In this document: positions 17,744-28,300 of the stretch, one piece after another
Layout of the letters: each line of letters opens with the position of its first letter
How positions within the stretch are numbered: the first letter of the stretch is position 1
Origin: CAVPHV01 sp963821095
Lineage (GTDB): Bacteria > Actinomycetota > Acidimicrobiia > Spongiisociales > UBA5794
Direction of reading: 5' to 3'
DNA: 64,000 nucleotides
NCBI GenBank assembly: GCA_963821095.1
Contig: CAWGCJ010000022.1
Coordinates: 378,761-442,760, forward strand
The notes under the pieces: generated by a model
The model's database searches: none
Seen by the model: only the letters and a program-made list of their open reading frames with translations
What the model was told of the DNA's origin: nothing
Made by a program: the position numbers and the translations under genes

Positions 17744-18684
17744 ACGAATCCGTACTCATGCTCACGCTCATGGCCGGTATCGGCCTCGGTACGCCGCTCG
17801 TGTTCGGAACTGTCGGCGAAATCCTGACCGAGCGGTCGGGCATCCTCAACCTTGGCGTTCAGGGCATGATGCTGTTCGGCGCGGTCATGGGGTTCTGGGC
17901 TACCTTCGTGTCAGGCAGCCTGTGGCTCGGCGTGCTCGCCGCCCTCGTGGCCGGCGCCGCCATTTCGCTGATCCATGCCTTCAATTCGATCACGCTGCGC
18001 GTGAGCCAGATTGTTTCGGGATTGGCACTCACCATCTTCGGAACCGGCGTCGCCGTCTACATCGGCAAGGCCGGCGCGGATCCGTTGATCGGACAGCCGT
18101 CGAAGGCGGTGTTCGAGCCGATCTTCCCCGAGGCCTTGGCCGACCTGCCGATTGTCGGGCCGCTCATCTTCGGACACGACGCGCTCATCTACCTCTCCTG
18201 GATCATCGTCGCCGCAGCGAGCTACTACCTCTTCCACACTCGGCCCGGATTGACGGTACGGGCCGTTGGAGAGGACCCCGCCAGTGCGGAGGCCGCCGGC
18301 ATCAACGTGTCGAAGGTCCGCTACATCCACGTCATGCTCGGCGGCGCCCTCGCAGGGCTCGGTGGTGCCTACTTCTCGCTCGCATTGGTGCCGTCGTGGC
18401 AGGACAACCCGATCGGGCAGGCCGGGTGGATTGCCATCGCCCTCGTGATCCTGGCGTCGTGGCGTCCGTGGCGCGCGCTCTGGGTCGCCTACCTGTTCGG
18501 GATCGCCGGACGGCTCAACTTCACGTTCCAGACACTCGAGATCAACGTGCCGGCCACCTTGCTCGACATGCTGCCGTTCTTGCTCGCGATCATCGCGATG
18601 ATCGCCCTCACGAGCGGGAAGCGGGCGAAGTTCCTCGGAGCACCGGCAGCCCTCGGGATCCCGTACTTCAGGGAAGAGCGCTGA
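17740..18684 (+). CDS. Nucleoside ABC transporter permease (NupQ-like)
   Basis: 314-residue second permease with motifs TPLVFGTVGEILTERSGILNLGVQGMM and GLTVRAVGEDPASAEAAGINV, both typical of the smaller BMP-system permease. ATGA overlap with the preceding gene. It is followed after 8 bp by surE. Confidence 0.92.
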   Translation: MNESVLMLTLMAGIGLGTPLVFGTVGEILTERSGILNLGVQGMMLFGAVMGFWATFVSGSLWLGVLAALVAGAAISLIHAFNSITLRVSQIVSGLALTIFGTGVAVYIGKAGADPLIGQPSKAVFEPIFPEALADLPIVGPLIFGHDALIYLSWIIVAAASYYLFHTRPGLTVRAVGEDPASAEAAGINVSKVRYIHVMLGGALAGLGGAYFSLALVPSWQDNPIGQAGWIAIALVILASWRPWRALWVAYLFGIAGRLNFTFQTLEINVPATLLDMLPFLLAIIAMIALTSGKRAKFLGAPAALGIPYFREER

Positions 18685-18692
18685 CCCGACGC

Positions 18693-19485
18693 GTGTCCTG
18701 GATCCTGCTGACCAACGACGACGGCATCGATAGCCCCGCGCTCATTCCGTTCGCCGACGCCCTGAGGAGACTCGGCACGGTCCGCGTCGTCGTGCCCGAC
18801 CAGGAGCGGAGTTGGGTCGGCAAGGCGATTACCCGAATCGGACCGATCGGCACAGCCGAGGTTGAACTCGACGGCGAGACAGCCTGGACCTGCACCGGGT
18901 ATCCCGCCGACGCGGTGCAGATCGGCATTCATGGACTCTTCGACGAACCGCCTGCGCTGGTCGTGTCCGGTATCAACATCGGCTACAACCACGGCGCAGG
19001 CTTCCTGATGTCCTCCGGGACCATCGGGGCAGCCGTCGAAGGCTGGGTCTCCGGTGTTCCTTCGATTGCGGTGTCGACCGGAGCCAACGGCGACTGGTCG
19101 GCATGGAAGCGTCGTGCCCTCGACCCGGCCGCGGGAACCGACTGGGCAGCGCCTGGGCAAGGTCGGTGCCGAACTTGTCGACGTCGTCGTGAACGCGGGT
19201 CTCCCAGATTTGGCCGATGTGGTCTCGATCAACGTCCCGTTCGACGCCACGCTCGACACACCGCGACACGTGACGACGATCGCACGGATCGGCTACGACC
19301 GCCTCTTCAGCGACGACGGCAACGGCGTGTATCGCCACGACTTCAACGGCCGGCTCATCGAGTTCGAACCGCTCGACGGCACAGACATCGAGGCTGGGAG
19401 GGATGGTCGGATCTCAATCGCTCCAATCCGTATGCCTTCAACCGCAACGGTTCCCGAGGACGTTCGCGCCCGAATCGAGGGCTGA
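18693..19485 (+). CDS. surE: 5'/3'-nucleotidase SurE (one frameshift)
   Basis: SurE nucleotidase, which removes phosphate from nucleoside monophosphates. N-terminal ILLTNDDGIDSPAL carries the metal-binding DD pair, followed by VVVPDQERSWVGKAIT and VVSGINIGYNHGAGFLMSSGTIGAA. One extra base in a GGG run at about 19143 shifts the frame after AGTDW. The remainder (LGKVGAELVDVVVNAG... VSINVPFD) continues one frame on, giving 263 residues in total. GTG 18693 follows the permease by 8 bp, so it is probably co-transcribed with the nucleoside importer. Confidence 0.88.
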
Positions 19486-19594
19486 CGGGGCGAACGTCGC
19501 AGGGGAGGGGTCCTCCGACCCTGGTTTCGATCTCGATACTCAACCATCGTGCGAGGCAGCACCGATGAGTGCGCAACGCGCGAGGAGAGGACCT

Positions 19595-22004
19595 ATGGGC
19601 ATTCGGATCAAGCGGGCAGCAGTCCTCGGAGCTGGAGTGATGGGTCAGGGCATTGCCGCTCATCTCGCCAACGCCGGGATTCCTTCATACCTGTTCGACA
19701 TCGCTCCCGGAGAACTCACGGAAGCGGAGGCCGCGGCAGGACTCTCACTGGAAGACCGCAGGGTCCGCAACCGAATCACCGACGCCGGCATCGTCGCCAT
19801 GAAGAAGTCGAAGCCGGCGCTGCTCTACCGCCCGGATCTCGCTGCGATGGTGACCCCGTGCAACTACGAGGACGACCTCGACAAGCTTGCCGAGTGCGAC
19901 TGGATCGTCGAAGTCGTCGTCGAACGGATGGACATCAAGCAACGCGTCTTCGCGATGGTCGACGAGCACCGGCGCCCAGGTAGCGTCGTGTCGTCGAATA
20001 CGTCCGGCCTCTCCGCTGAGGCAATGGCAGAGGGACGCAGCGACGACTTCCGCAGTCACTTCATGGTGACCCACTTCTTCAACCCGGTCCGCTACATGCG
20101 CCTCCTTGAAATGGTGCCGATCGGCGACACGGATCCCGGTGTGTTCGCTGCCATGGCCGACTTCGGTGAGAACGTGCTCGGCAAGGGCGTCGTGTACTGC
20201 AAGGACACCCCGAACTTCATTGCAAACCGGATCGGGACGTTCGGCATGGCTTCGGTGTTCCACTGGATGAAGGAGTACGGCCTCGGCGTCGCCGAAGTCG
20301 ACGTCGTGTTCGGCCCCGCGATGGGTCGACCGAAGTCCGCTGTGTTCCGCACCGTCGACATCGTCGGCCTCGACACGATGGCTCACGTGTTTGCGACGAT
20401 CGGCGAGGGATGTCCCGACGACCCGTGGCGGGATCGGTTCGTTGTCCCCGACGAGATGCAGGCACTGATTGCGGACGGCCGCCTCGGCGGTAAGAGCGGC
20501 GCAGGGTTCTACAAGAAGGTGAGAGGGGAGCAGGGCAGCACGATCCTGAGCCTCGACCTTGACACGCTCGACTACATCGATGCGGGCAAGCTCCGGCTGG
20601 CCTCGGTTGGTGTTGCTCGCAAACTCGAGGACGTCGGCGCAAAGATCGCAGCGATGACGGTATTCGACGACGACCATGGACGCTTCGCCTGGAAGGTCAC
20701 TGCCGAGTCCTGCATCTATGCCCTCGAACTTCTTGGCGAGATCGCGGACGACATCGTCAACGTCGACCGAGCCATGCGATGGGGCTTCAACTACGAACTT
20801 GGGCCCTTCGAGACATGGGATGCCATCGGTGTTGCAGAGTCCGTCGAGCGCATGCGAGCCGAGGGGATGGTTGTCCCCGAGGCCGTCGATCGGCTGATCG
20901 AAGTCGGAGAAGGCACCTGGTACGTCAAACGTGACGGGGACGCCTACTTCTGGGACGTCGGATCCGAGGAGTACCTCCCGGCCCCGATCTCTGAGAATGC
21001 GATCTTCCTCACAACCCTCGCCGAAGAGGGGAAGGTTCTCGCTGAGAGCGTCGGTGCAACGTTGTACGACATGGGTGACGGCGTCGGCTGCGTCGCCTTC
21101 CACACGAAGATGAACGCCATCGACAACACCATTCTCGAGGTCATCGCGACCGGTTGTGACATGGTTGATGCCGGTGATCTCGTCGGTCTGGTGATCGGCA
21201 ACGAAGCGACGAACTTCTCCGTCGGTGCCAATGTTGGACTGATCGGCATGCTTGCGATGTCACAGGACTGGGACCAGATCGATCAGGCAGTCGCGCGTCA
21301 TCCAGGACACGTTCATGCGGATGAAGTACTGCGACGGCCCCGTCGTGGTGGCCCCGCGTGGCCTGGCGCTCGGCGGCGGTTGCGAAGCCGTGATGCATGG
21401 CGACTCTGTTCGAGCGGCCGCCGAGTCCTATATCGGGCTCGTCGAACTGGGAGTCGGTGTGATCCCCGCAGGCGGCGGTTGCAAGGAGATGGCGTTCCGC
21501 TACTACGGGTCGGTCCCCGAGGGCGTGAAGGTCGACCTGTTCCCCTTCATGGAGAAGGCATTCATGACGGTCGGCACCGCCACGGTGGCCACCAGTGCCG
21601 AGGAAGCCAAGTCGTACGGGTTCCTCCGCCGGACCGACCGGATCACCCTGAACCCTGATGCCGTGCTCGCCGACGCGAAAGCCGATGTGCTCGCCATGGT
21701 GCAGATGGGCTACAAGCCCCCGATGCCGCGCAAGGTGCCGGCGCCGGGATCAACCGGGATCGCCGCGCTCAAGGTGGGTGTTCACGGCATGCGCCAGGGC
21801 GGCTACCTGAGCGAGTACGACGAGCACCTCGGCACGGTGCTCGCCACCGTGCTGTGCGGCGGCGACGTTCCTGCTGGCACCATGCTCTCGGAGCAGGACT
21901 TCCTCGATCTCGAGCGAGAGGCCTTCATCGGCCTGTGCAAGGAGCAGAGAACAATCGATCGGATCCTGCACATGCTGGAGACCGGCAAACCGTTGCGGAA
22001 CTGA
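19595..22004 (+). CDS. fadN: 3-hydroxyacyl-CoA dehydrogenase / enoyl-CoA hydratase fusion, FadN-like (one frameshift)
   Basis: About 802 residues after removing one extra base near 21292. The N-terminal NAD-binding domain has AAVLGAGVMGQGIAAHLANAG and SSNTSGLSAEAMAEG, with the dehydrogenase C-terminal domains (THFFNPVRYMRLLEMVP, GRLGGKSGAGFYKK). The C-terminal crotonase-like part has VVVAPRGLALGGGCEAVMHGD and GLVELGVGVIPAGGGCKEM. This HAD-first order and length match B. subtilis FadN rather than E. coli FadB. It catalyses the hydration and 3-OH oxidation steps. A GGAGAGG ribosome-binding site precedes the ATG. It is 14 bp upstream of the thiolase. Confidence 0.9.
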
Positions 22005-22018
22005 GAAGGAGTAGACGC

Positions 22019-23173
22019 ATGAGCACAGGAGTGGTGGTCACCCACGCACAGCGCACGGCAGTCGGGAAGTCCGGTCGCGGAACGCTGCGAGAGACGAGGC
22101 CAGACGAACTACTCGGTCAGTTGATCGAGCAGTTCATGGAACAGGTACCGGACCTGGACCCGACCATGATTGACGACGTGATCGTGGGATGCGCATTCCC
22201 CGAGGCGGAGCAGGGCATGAATGTCGCCCGTATCGCGGCGCTGCGTGCCGGTCTGCCGGTCTCGGTACCGGGAATGACGTTGAACCGGTTCTGCAGCAGC
22301 GGCGTCCAGTCGCTCGCGACCGGGGCGGCCCAGATTGCGGCCGGTTGGTCGAGCATCGTGATCACCGGCGGCGTCGAGTCGATGTCGCTGGTCCCAATGG
22401 GCGGCCAGAAGCCGGCCCCGAATCCGACCTTGGTCGAGACGTTCCCCGCGTCCTACGACTCGATGGGCATCACCAGCGAGACCGTCGCCGAACGCTACGA
22501 CGTGAGCCGCGAGGACCAGGACGCGTTCGCCGTCGAGTCCAATCGGCGGGCGATCGCCGCGATCGAGGAAGGCCGGTTCAAGGATGAGATCATCCCGATC
22601 GAGGTCAGCCTCGGCGGGAAGTCGGTCATCTTCGACACCGATGACGGTCCCCGTGCGAGCACGATCGAGGGGCTGAGCAAGCTCCGGCCGGTCTTCAAGG
22701 TCGATGGCCGGTCGACGGCAGGCAACTCGTCGCAGACCTCCGATGGTGCAGCGATCGAGGTCCTGATGAGTCGTGAGGCGGCGGAGGAACTGGGATTCAC
22801 GCCGCTGGCCGAGCTTGTCACCTATCAGGTGGCCGGTGTCCACCCTGACGAGATGGGGATTGGCCCGACTGTGGCGATCCCGAAGGCGCTCGACGCCGCG
22901 GGACTGTCGATTGCCGACATCGGACTGGTCGAACTCAACGAGGCATTCGCCAGCCAGGCGCTCTACTCGATGCGCAAGCTCGGACTCGATCCAGCGATCG
23001 TCAACGTCAACGGAGGCGCGATCGCACTTGGACACCCGCTCGGATGCACCGGAGCGAAGCTCACCGCCACCCTGCTCCACGAGATGAAGCGACGCGATGT
23101 CGAGTACGGCATTGTGAGTATGTGCATCGGTGGCGGCATGGGTGCTGCGGCGATCTTCAAACGAGACGTCTAG
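22019..23173 (+). CDS. fadA: Acetyl-CoA C-acyltransferase (thiolase) FadA
   Basis: 384-residue thiolase completing beta-oxidation by cleaving 3-ketoacyl-CoA. The nucleophilic Cys is in NRFCSSGVQSLA, the His in GGAIALGHPLGCTGAK and the second Cys in SMCIGGGMG. AAGGAG ribosome-binding site before ATG 22019. Forms an operon with fadN. Confidence 0.95.
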   Translation: MSTGVVVTHAQRTAVGKSGRGTLRETRPDELLGQLIEQFMEQVPDLDPTMIDDVIVGCAFPEAEQGMNVARIAALRAGLPVSVPGMTLNRFCSSGVQSLATGAAQIAAGWSSIVITGGVESMSLVPMGGQKPAPNPTLVETFPASYDSMGITSETVAERYDVSREDQDAFAVESNRRAIAAIEEGRFKDEIIPIEVSLGGKSVIFDTDDGPRASTIEGLSKLRPVFKVDGRSTAGNSSQTSDGAAIEVLMSREAAEELGFTPLAELVTYQVAGVHPDEMGIGPTVAIPKALDAAGLSIADIGLVELNEAFASQALYSMRKLGLDPAIVNVNGGAIALGHPLGCTGAKLTATLLHEMKRRDVEYGIVSMCIGGGMGAAAIFKRDV

Positions 23174-23237
23174 GGCGTTGCGTCGTTGAGAGTGGCCGAG
23201 CCTTCGGGACGAGGCTGCCAACCGAGAAGGGGACAGC

Positions 23238-23705
23238 ATGCGGATCTGGATGGGCGCGATCGTCGTTGCGCTCCTGGCAGGGGCGTGTTCCGACTCGGCG
23301 TCCGAGCTGGCGCCCGAGGACATCGCGGGGGTGCGTGCCACCGCCTTCGCGGTTGCCTGCCTCGAGGTGCTGTGTCCTGGGGCGCCGATCCTCGCGCCCG
23401 ATAGGCTTCCAGACGACGTGCGCGAGGCGATCCGGACCGACTTCTCTGACGAAGTCGAGTACCTGTCTGAGGCCTCGCTCGAGGCTCGGACGGGCGACGA
23501 CGGTCGCTTCATCGACGGTGCCATCCTGATCTCTCCGGGCGAGCCGTACCGGCCGAATGGCAGCGTCGTTGCCGTGGACGTGGGGCTCCAGAAGGGTTAC
23601 CGCGACTACGTCGGTCGCACCTACCTCTTCGAACGTGACGGAGATCGCTGGACCGCCGTCTCACCCGATTCGGTCAGCATCACCGTGACCTCGGCCGTCA
23701 GCTGA
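23238..23705 (+). CDS. Hypothetical lipoprotein
   Basis: 155 residues with a short lipoprotein signal peptide ending LLAGAC (Cys about residue 18). The small soluble domain has no family I recognise; it contains paired cysteines (VACLEVLCPG) and ends YLFERDGDRWTAVSPDSVSITV, like several small actinobacterial secreted proteins. It stands alone after fadA. Confidence 0.65.
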   Translation: MRIWMGAIVVALLAGACSDSASELAPEDIAGVRATAFAVACLEVLCPGAPILAPDRLPDDVREAIRTDFSDEVEYLSEASLEARTGDDGRFIDGAILISPGEPYRPNGSVVAVDVGLQKGYRDYVGRTYLFERDGDRWTAVSPDSVSITVTSAVS

Positions 23706-24053
23706 CCGCACCGCGGACCTCTGACGCCAATCGGCAACAGGGGTGCAGCCGGCGGCGCACCCAATTGGGGGGAGGGTGTACGCCGCCGACGCACCGAACG
23801 ACCCAACCCTACGCTCAAATACCAGACGCACCCGCTGATATCGCAGCAGCAAGATATCCCCCTCTCGCCGACGCTGCGAACTACGGGTGCGTCACCGAGG
23901 AACCTACACGATACGGCATCAGAACGCCCACCAATGCCTGCATTGTTGGTGGCGGAGGGGGTCTCCACATCGCGGCGCATATCCGGCCAAAGAATTCGCA
24001 TAGTTCTTCGAGGTTCTTGTTGCCGAGCACCGGTTTCTGTCACACCCGGTTGA
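23706..24053 (+). other. Intergenic region, no gene seen
   Basis: About 350 bp without a convincing open frame on either strand. It is less GC-rich near 23990-24020 (AAAGAATTCGCATAGTTCTT) than its surroundings and leads into the promoter of the DUF222 gene. Confidence 0.5.
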
Positions 24054-24059
24054 TAGGTT
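24054..24059 (+). promoter_or_regulatory. Leaderless-type -10 box TAGGTT
   Basis: TAGGTT lies 6 bases before ATG 24066 of the DUF222/HNH gene, with no ribosome-binding site. Confidence 0.5.
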
Positions 24060-24065
24060 GCGGGT

Positions 24066-25199
24066 ATGGGATACCACGATCTCGCCACCGCAACGATCGA
24101 GCAGAGACTCCTCGATCTTGAGTCTGGAATCGCCCGTCAACGCGGTGAACAGATGTCGCTGTTGCGGGAACTCGACCGCCGCCAGGTCGCACTCCGGGAC
24201 GGGCATCGGTCCCTCCAGGAATGGGCGGCCGGAGGATGGACGTCGCTTCTGAGACCGCCCGGATGCTCGTCACCACGGCCCGGCGCCTCGAAGACCTCCC
24301 CGATGTTGATGCAGCGGTCGCTTGCGGTGAGATCGGTTTCGATCGGGCGGTTGCGGTGTCGCGTCTTGCGGGCCGTGACAATGCTTTGGATCTGTTGAGC
24401 GACGCGGCCGGGTATGACATCGACGGGATCCGGGCGTTGGCCGCCAAGCGACGCAGGATGACGCGTCTCGATGAGATCCAGGCGTTCGAAGAGCGCTACG
24501 TCTCGATCCAACCGAACCTCGACGAATCAGCATGGCGCCTCACCGGACGCCTCCCCGGCTTTGCGGGCCGCACCATCATCGAAGCCCTCGAAACCAGAGG
24601 CGACACCTTCCCCTCCGGGCCGGAAGCGACACCGCCACGTACGACCCGCAACGCAGACGCCTTGTGGTCGATCAGCCACGACGCCGTCACCGGCAGCGAC
24701 GGCGCCACCAGTTGACGCCTCATCTCCGATGTTGACCGTGTTCGTCGACGCCACCGAAGCTGCAGCGTCGAACGCCACGACCGGTGTCACGTTGGAAGCC
24801 GGACCGCGGGTCGGACCGAATGCGATCGAAGCAATCCTCTGCACCGGCACCGTCGAAGTCACCGCACGCACCGCAGACGGACAACCCCTCGCCCTCGGAC
24901 GCCGCACCCGCACCATCCCACCCCGCCTCAGACGCTTCATCCTGCACCGCGACCACCGACGCTGCACCATCTCAGGCTGCGTATCCCGCTACCGCCTCCA
25001 GATCCACCACATCGTTCCGTGGTCCGAAGACGGCCCGACGGATCCAGAGAACCTCACCACCCTGTGCTGGTTCCACCACCACGTCGCGATCCACGGCCAA
25101 GGCCACCGCATCGACCCCACATCCCCACCCCAACGCCGACGACTCCTCAACCCACACATCCACGCACCCCCCGCACGGCAACGCACGAGCATCGCGTAG
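24066..25199 (+). CDS. DUF222/HNH endonuclease domain protein (13E12 family; two frameshifts)
   Basis: About 377 residues: an N-terminal DUF222 helical domain (ATIEQRLLDLESGIARQRGEQM, RLEDLPDVDAAVACGEIGFDRA) and a C-terminal HNH nuclease domain with zinc Cys pair CTISGC, IHHIVPWSEDGPTDPENL and LCWFHHH. The frame changes near 24232 (one base missing) and near 24712 (one base extra); the two cancel. The family is multicopy in actinobacterial genomes and of uncertain role, often treated as mobile-intron-like or repeat genes. The DNA bias towards C-ending codons in its 3' half differs from neighbours. Confidence 0.85.
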
Positions 25200-25247
25200 G
25201 CGAATCGATTCCTCTCCCTGAAGGGGAGGAATGGGAGAGGGGCGGAT

Positions 25248-25271
25248 TGGCGACTGGCGACTGGCGACTCG
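25248..25271 (+). repeat. TGGCGAC heptamer tandem repeat (3 copies)
   Basis: Three consecutive TGGCGAC units between the DUF222 gene and hrpA, preceded by an imperfect inverted repeat CTCTCCC...GGGAGAG (about 25213-25240). Same unit length as the GAGCTGC arrays at 5.8 and 29.2 kb, but a different sequence. Confidence 0.7.
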
Positions 25272-25286
25272 TGCCCCCAACCGTCG

Positions 25287-25292
25287 TACCCT
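25287..25292 (+). promoter_or_regulatory. Leaderless-type -10 box TACCCT
   Basis: TACCCT ends 8 bases before GTG 25301 of hrpA and supports that start. Confidence 0.4.
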
Positions 25293-25300
25293 TCCGGATT

Positions 25301-28300
25301 GTGAGCCAGCCTCCTGACAACCTTCGTCGGCGTATCGACCGCCTGCCACGGGCCGAACGGCGGCGCCTGCATCGGCGTCTGACCGGAGCCGAACACGCCG
25401 AGGATCCGAAGCGGCGGGCCGAGAACGTGGTCAAGGTCACGGAAGTCATCGAGGCAGCCGAGAAACGGATCGCTGCGCGAACGGCTGCCGTCCCGAAGCG
25501 CATCGCATACCCGGAAGAGCTTCCGATCACCGCGTGGCGGGAGGAGATCCTTGAGGCGATCAGGGAGCATCAAGTCGTCATCGTTGCCGGCGAGACCGGG
25601 TCGGGGAAGAGCACGCAGATACCGAAGTTCTGTCTCGAACTCGGCCGGGGTGTCGCTGGAACAATTGGCCATACGCAGCCGCGCCGGATCGCTGCACGGT
25701 CGATCGCGGATCGGATCGCCGAGGAGATCGGTACAACGGTTGGAGAGGCGGTTGGCTACGCCGTCCGGTTCTCCGACCAGACCGGAGATTCAACGCTGGT
25801 CAAGGTGATGACCGATGGCCTGCTGCTAGCAGAGATCCATCGGGATCGACGTCTTGAACGATACGACACGATCATCATCGATGAGGCCCATGAGCGGAGC
25901 CTCAACATCGACTTCCTGCTCGGCTATCTGAGGAACCTGCTTCCGAAGCGGCCGGACCTCAAGGTCATCATCACGTCCGCGACGATCGACACCGCTCGGT
26001 TCGCCGAGCACTTCGACGATGCGCCGGTCATCGAGGTGTCCGGGCGGACCTATCCGGTCGAGATCCGATATCGGCCGCTCGACGACCCGGATCAGCCGGA
26101 GCCGCGGGACCAGACACAGGGCATCTGCGACGCGGTCAGGGAGTTGTTCAGCGAGGGGAACGGCGACATCCTGGTCTTCTGCTCCGGCGAACGGGAGATC
26201 CGGGATGCTGCTGATGCCCTCAACGACCTCGGCCTGCCGCACACCGAGGTGCTGCCGCTGTACGCCCGCCTGTCGGCAGCCGAGCAGCATCGGGTGTTCC
26301 GCTCGCACACCGGTCGGCGAATCGTCCTCGCCACCAACGTCGCGGAGACGTCGCTTACGGTCCCCGGCATTCGCTACGTGGTGGACGCCGGTACGGCCCG
26401 AATGTCGCGCTACAGCCGCCGAACGAAGGTGCAACGCCTTCCGATCGAAGCGGTGTCGCAGGCCTCGGCCAATCAGCGGGCAGGACGATGCGGCCGTCTC
26501 GGTCCCGGCATCTGCATCCGCCTCTACGCCGAGGACGATTTCGAAGGCCGTCCGCATTTCACCGAGCCGGAGATTCAGCGCACCAACCTTGCCTCCGTGA
26601 TCTTGCAGATGACGGCCCGAGACCTGGGCGCGATCGAGACGTTCCCGTTCCTCGATCCGCCGGATTCCCGGTCGATTCGAGACGGCATTGCGAGGCTCGT
26701 CGAACTGGGCGCCATTGACGAAGGGCGCGAGACGGGACGGCAGCGGCTGACGAAGCTCGGGCGGCAACTCGCCGACCTTCCGATCGACCTCCGGCTCGCC
26801 CGGATGATCCTCGAGGCGAGCCGCACGGCAAGCCTGCGTGAAGTGCTCATCATCACCGCAGCACTCGCCATCCAGGATCCGCGAGAACGGCCGACGGAGA
26901 AGCAGACGCAGGCGGACCAAGCCCACGCCAGGTTCCGCGATGAAGATTCCGACTTCTACACCTGGCTCCACTTGTGGGAGTACCTCAGCGAGGAACGCAG
27001 AGCCCGTTCGTCGAGCCAGTTCCGTCGGCTGTGCAAGAACGAGTACCTCAACTACCGCCGAATCAGAGAGTGGCAGGATCTCCACGCCCAACTCCGCGAC
27101 GTGACGAAGGACCTCGGCTTCGTACCGAACCGTAAGTCGGCGGAGCGTGAAGTCGTTCACCGGACGCTGCTCACCGGCCTTCTGTCGAACGTCGGGAAGA
27201 AGGACCCCGGGTCGTTCGAGTACCGCGGCGCACGGAGCAGCCGCTTCTCGATCAATCCGGGATCGACCCTCTTCAAGCGGGCTCCGGAGTGGGTGATGGC
27301 GGCAGAACTCGTCGAGACGACCCGGTTGTGGGCGCGCGGGGTCGCAGCCGTTCAGCCAGAGTGGATCGAGCGTGCAGCCAACCACCTCGTGACCCGCTCG
27401 TACTCCGATCCGGAGTGGGACGCCACGCGTGGGGCGGCGGCAGCAAACGAAACGGTGTCGCTGTACGGCCTCGCGCTGCAGACCGCTCGCCCCGTGCTCT
27501 ACGGCAGGATCGACCAGGCGGCCGCCCGTGACCTGTTCATCCGTCACGCGTTGGTGGCGGGGGAATGGGAGACACACCACCGGTTCGTCGAACACAACGC
27601 GGCGGTCATCGACGAGGTGCTCGACCTCGAGGCGCGGTACCGTCGCACCGACCTGCTCGTCGACGACGAGGTCGTGATCGACTTCTTCGATCAGCGTATC
27701 CCCGAGGACATCGTCTCCGTCCGGCACTTCGATCGCTGGTGGAAGGACGCGCGGGCGACGGATCCGCATCTCCTCGACCTCACCGTCGAGGATCTCCTCG
27801 AACCGGAGATCGACACACCGGGCGAGGAGGCGTTCCCCGAGATCTGGCAGTACGGCGGTGTCTCGATGCCCCTCACGTACGAGTTCGAGCCCGGCACTGT
27901 GACCGACGGGCTGATCGTGGACATCCCCATTGGTGGGCTCGCACGCGTCGACCCGGCGATCTTCGAATGGTCGGTTCCGGGGTTGAGAGAAGAGCTCGTC
28001 ATTGCCATGATGAGATCGCTGCCAAAGGCCATACGCAAGCAACTCGCACCGATACCCGAAACGGCCCGATCGGTCCTCGCAGCTCATGACCCCGCCGTGG
28101 AATCGCTGGTGCCGTTCCTGCGGCGAGCATTGACCAAGCACGCCGGCGTCGCCATTCCGCTCGATGCATTCGATCTGGAGCGGATACCGTCCCACCTCCG
28201 GCCGTCATTTCGCGTGGTCGCAGACGATGGCTCCGTCCTCGCCGAAGGTTCAGATCTCTCGGTTCTCGGAGACCAACTCCACGCCGAAGCGAAGGCAGCG

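Noticed and set aside
19143..21292. Programmed frameshifting in surE and fadN
   Set aside because: No slippery heptamer or downstream structure is evident, the families are not recoded elsewhere, and similar shifts hit many unrelated genes in this window.
25826..28195. A 789-codon minus-strand frame inside hrpA
   Set aside because: It mirrors the codon bias of hrpA, has no recognisable domain and lies wholly within a well-supported gene.
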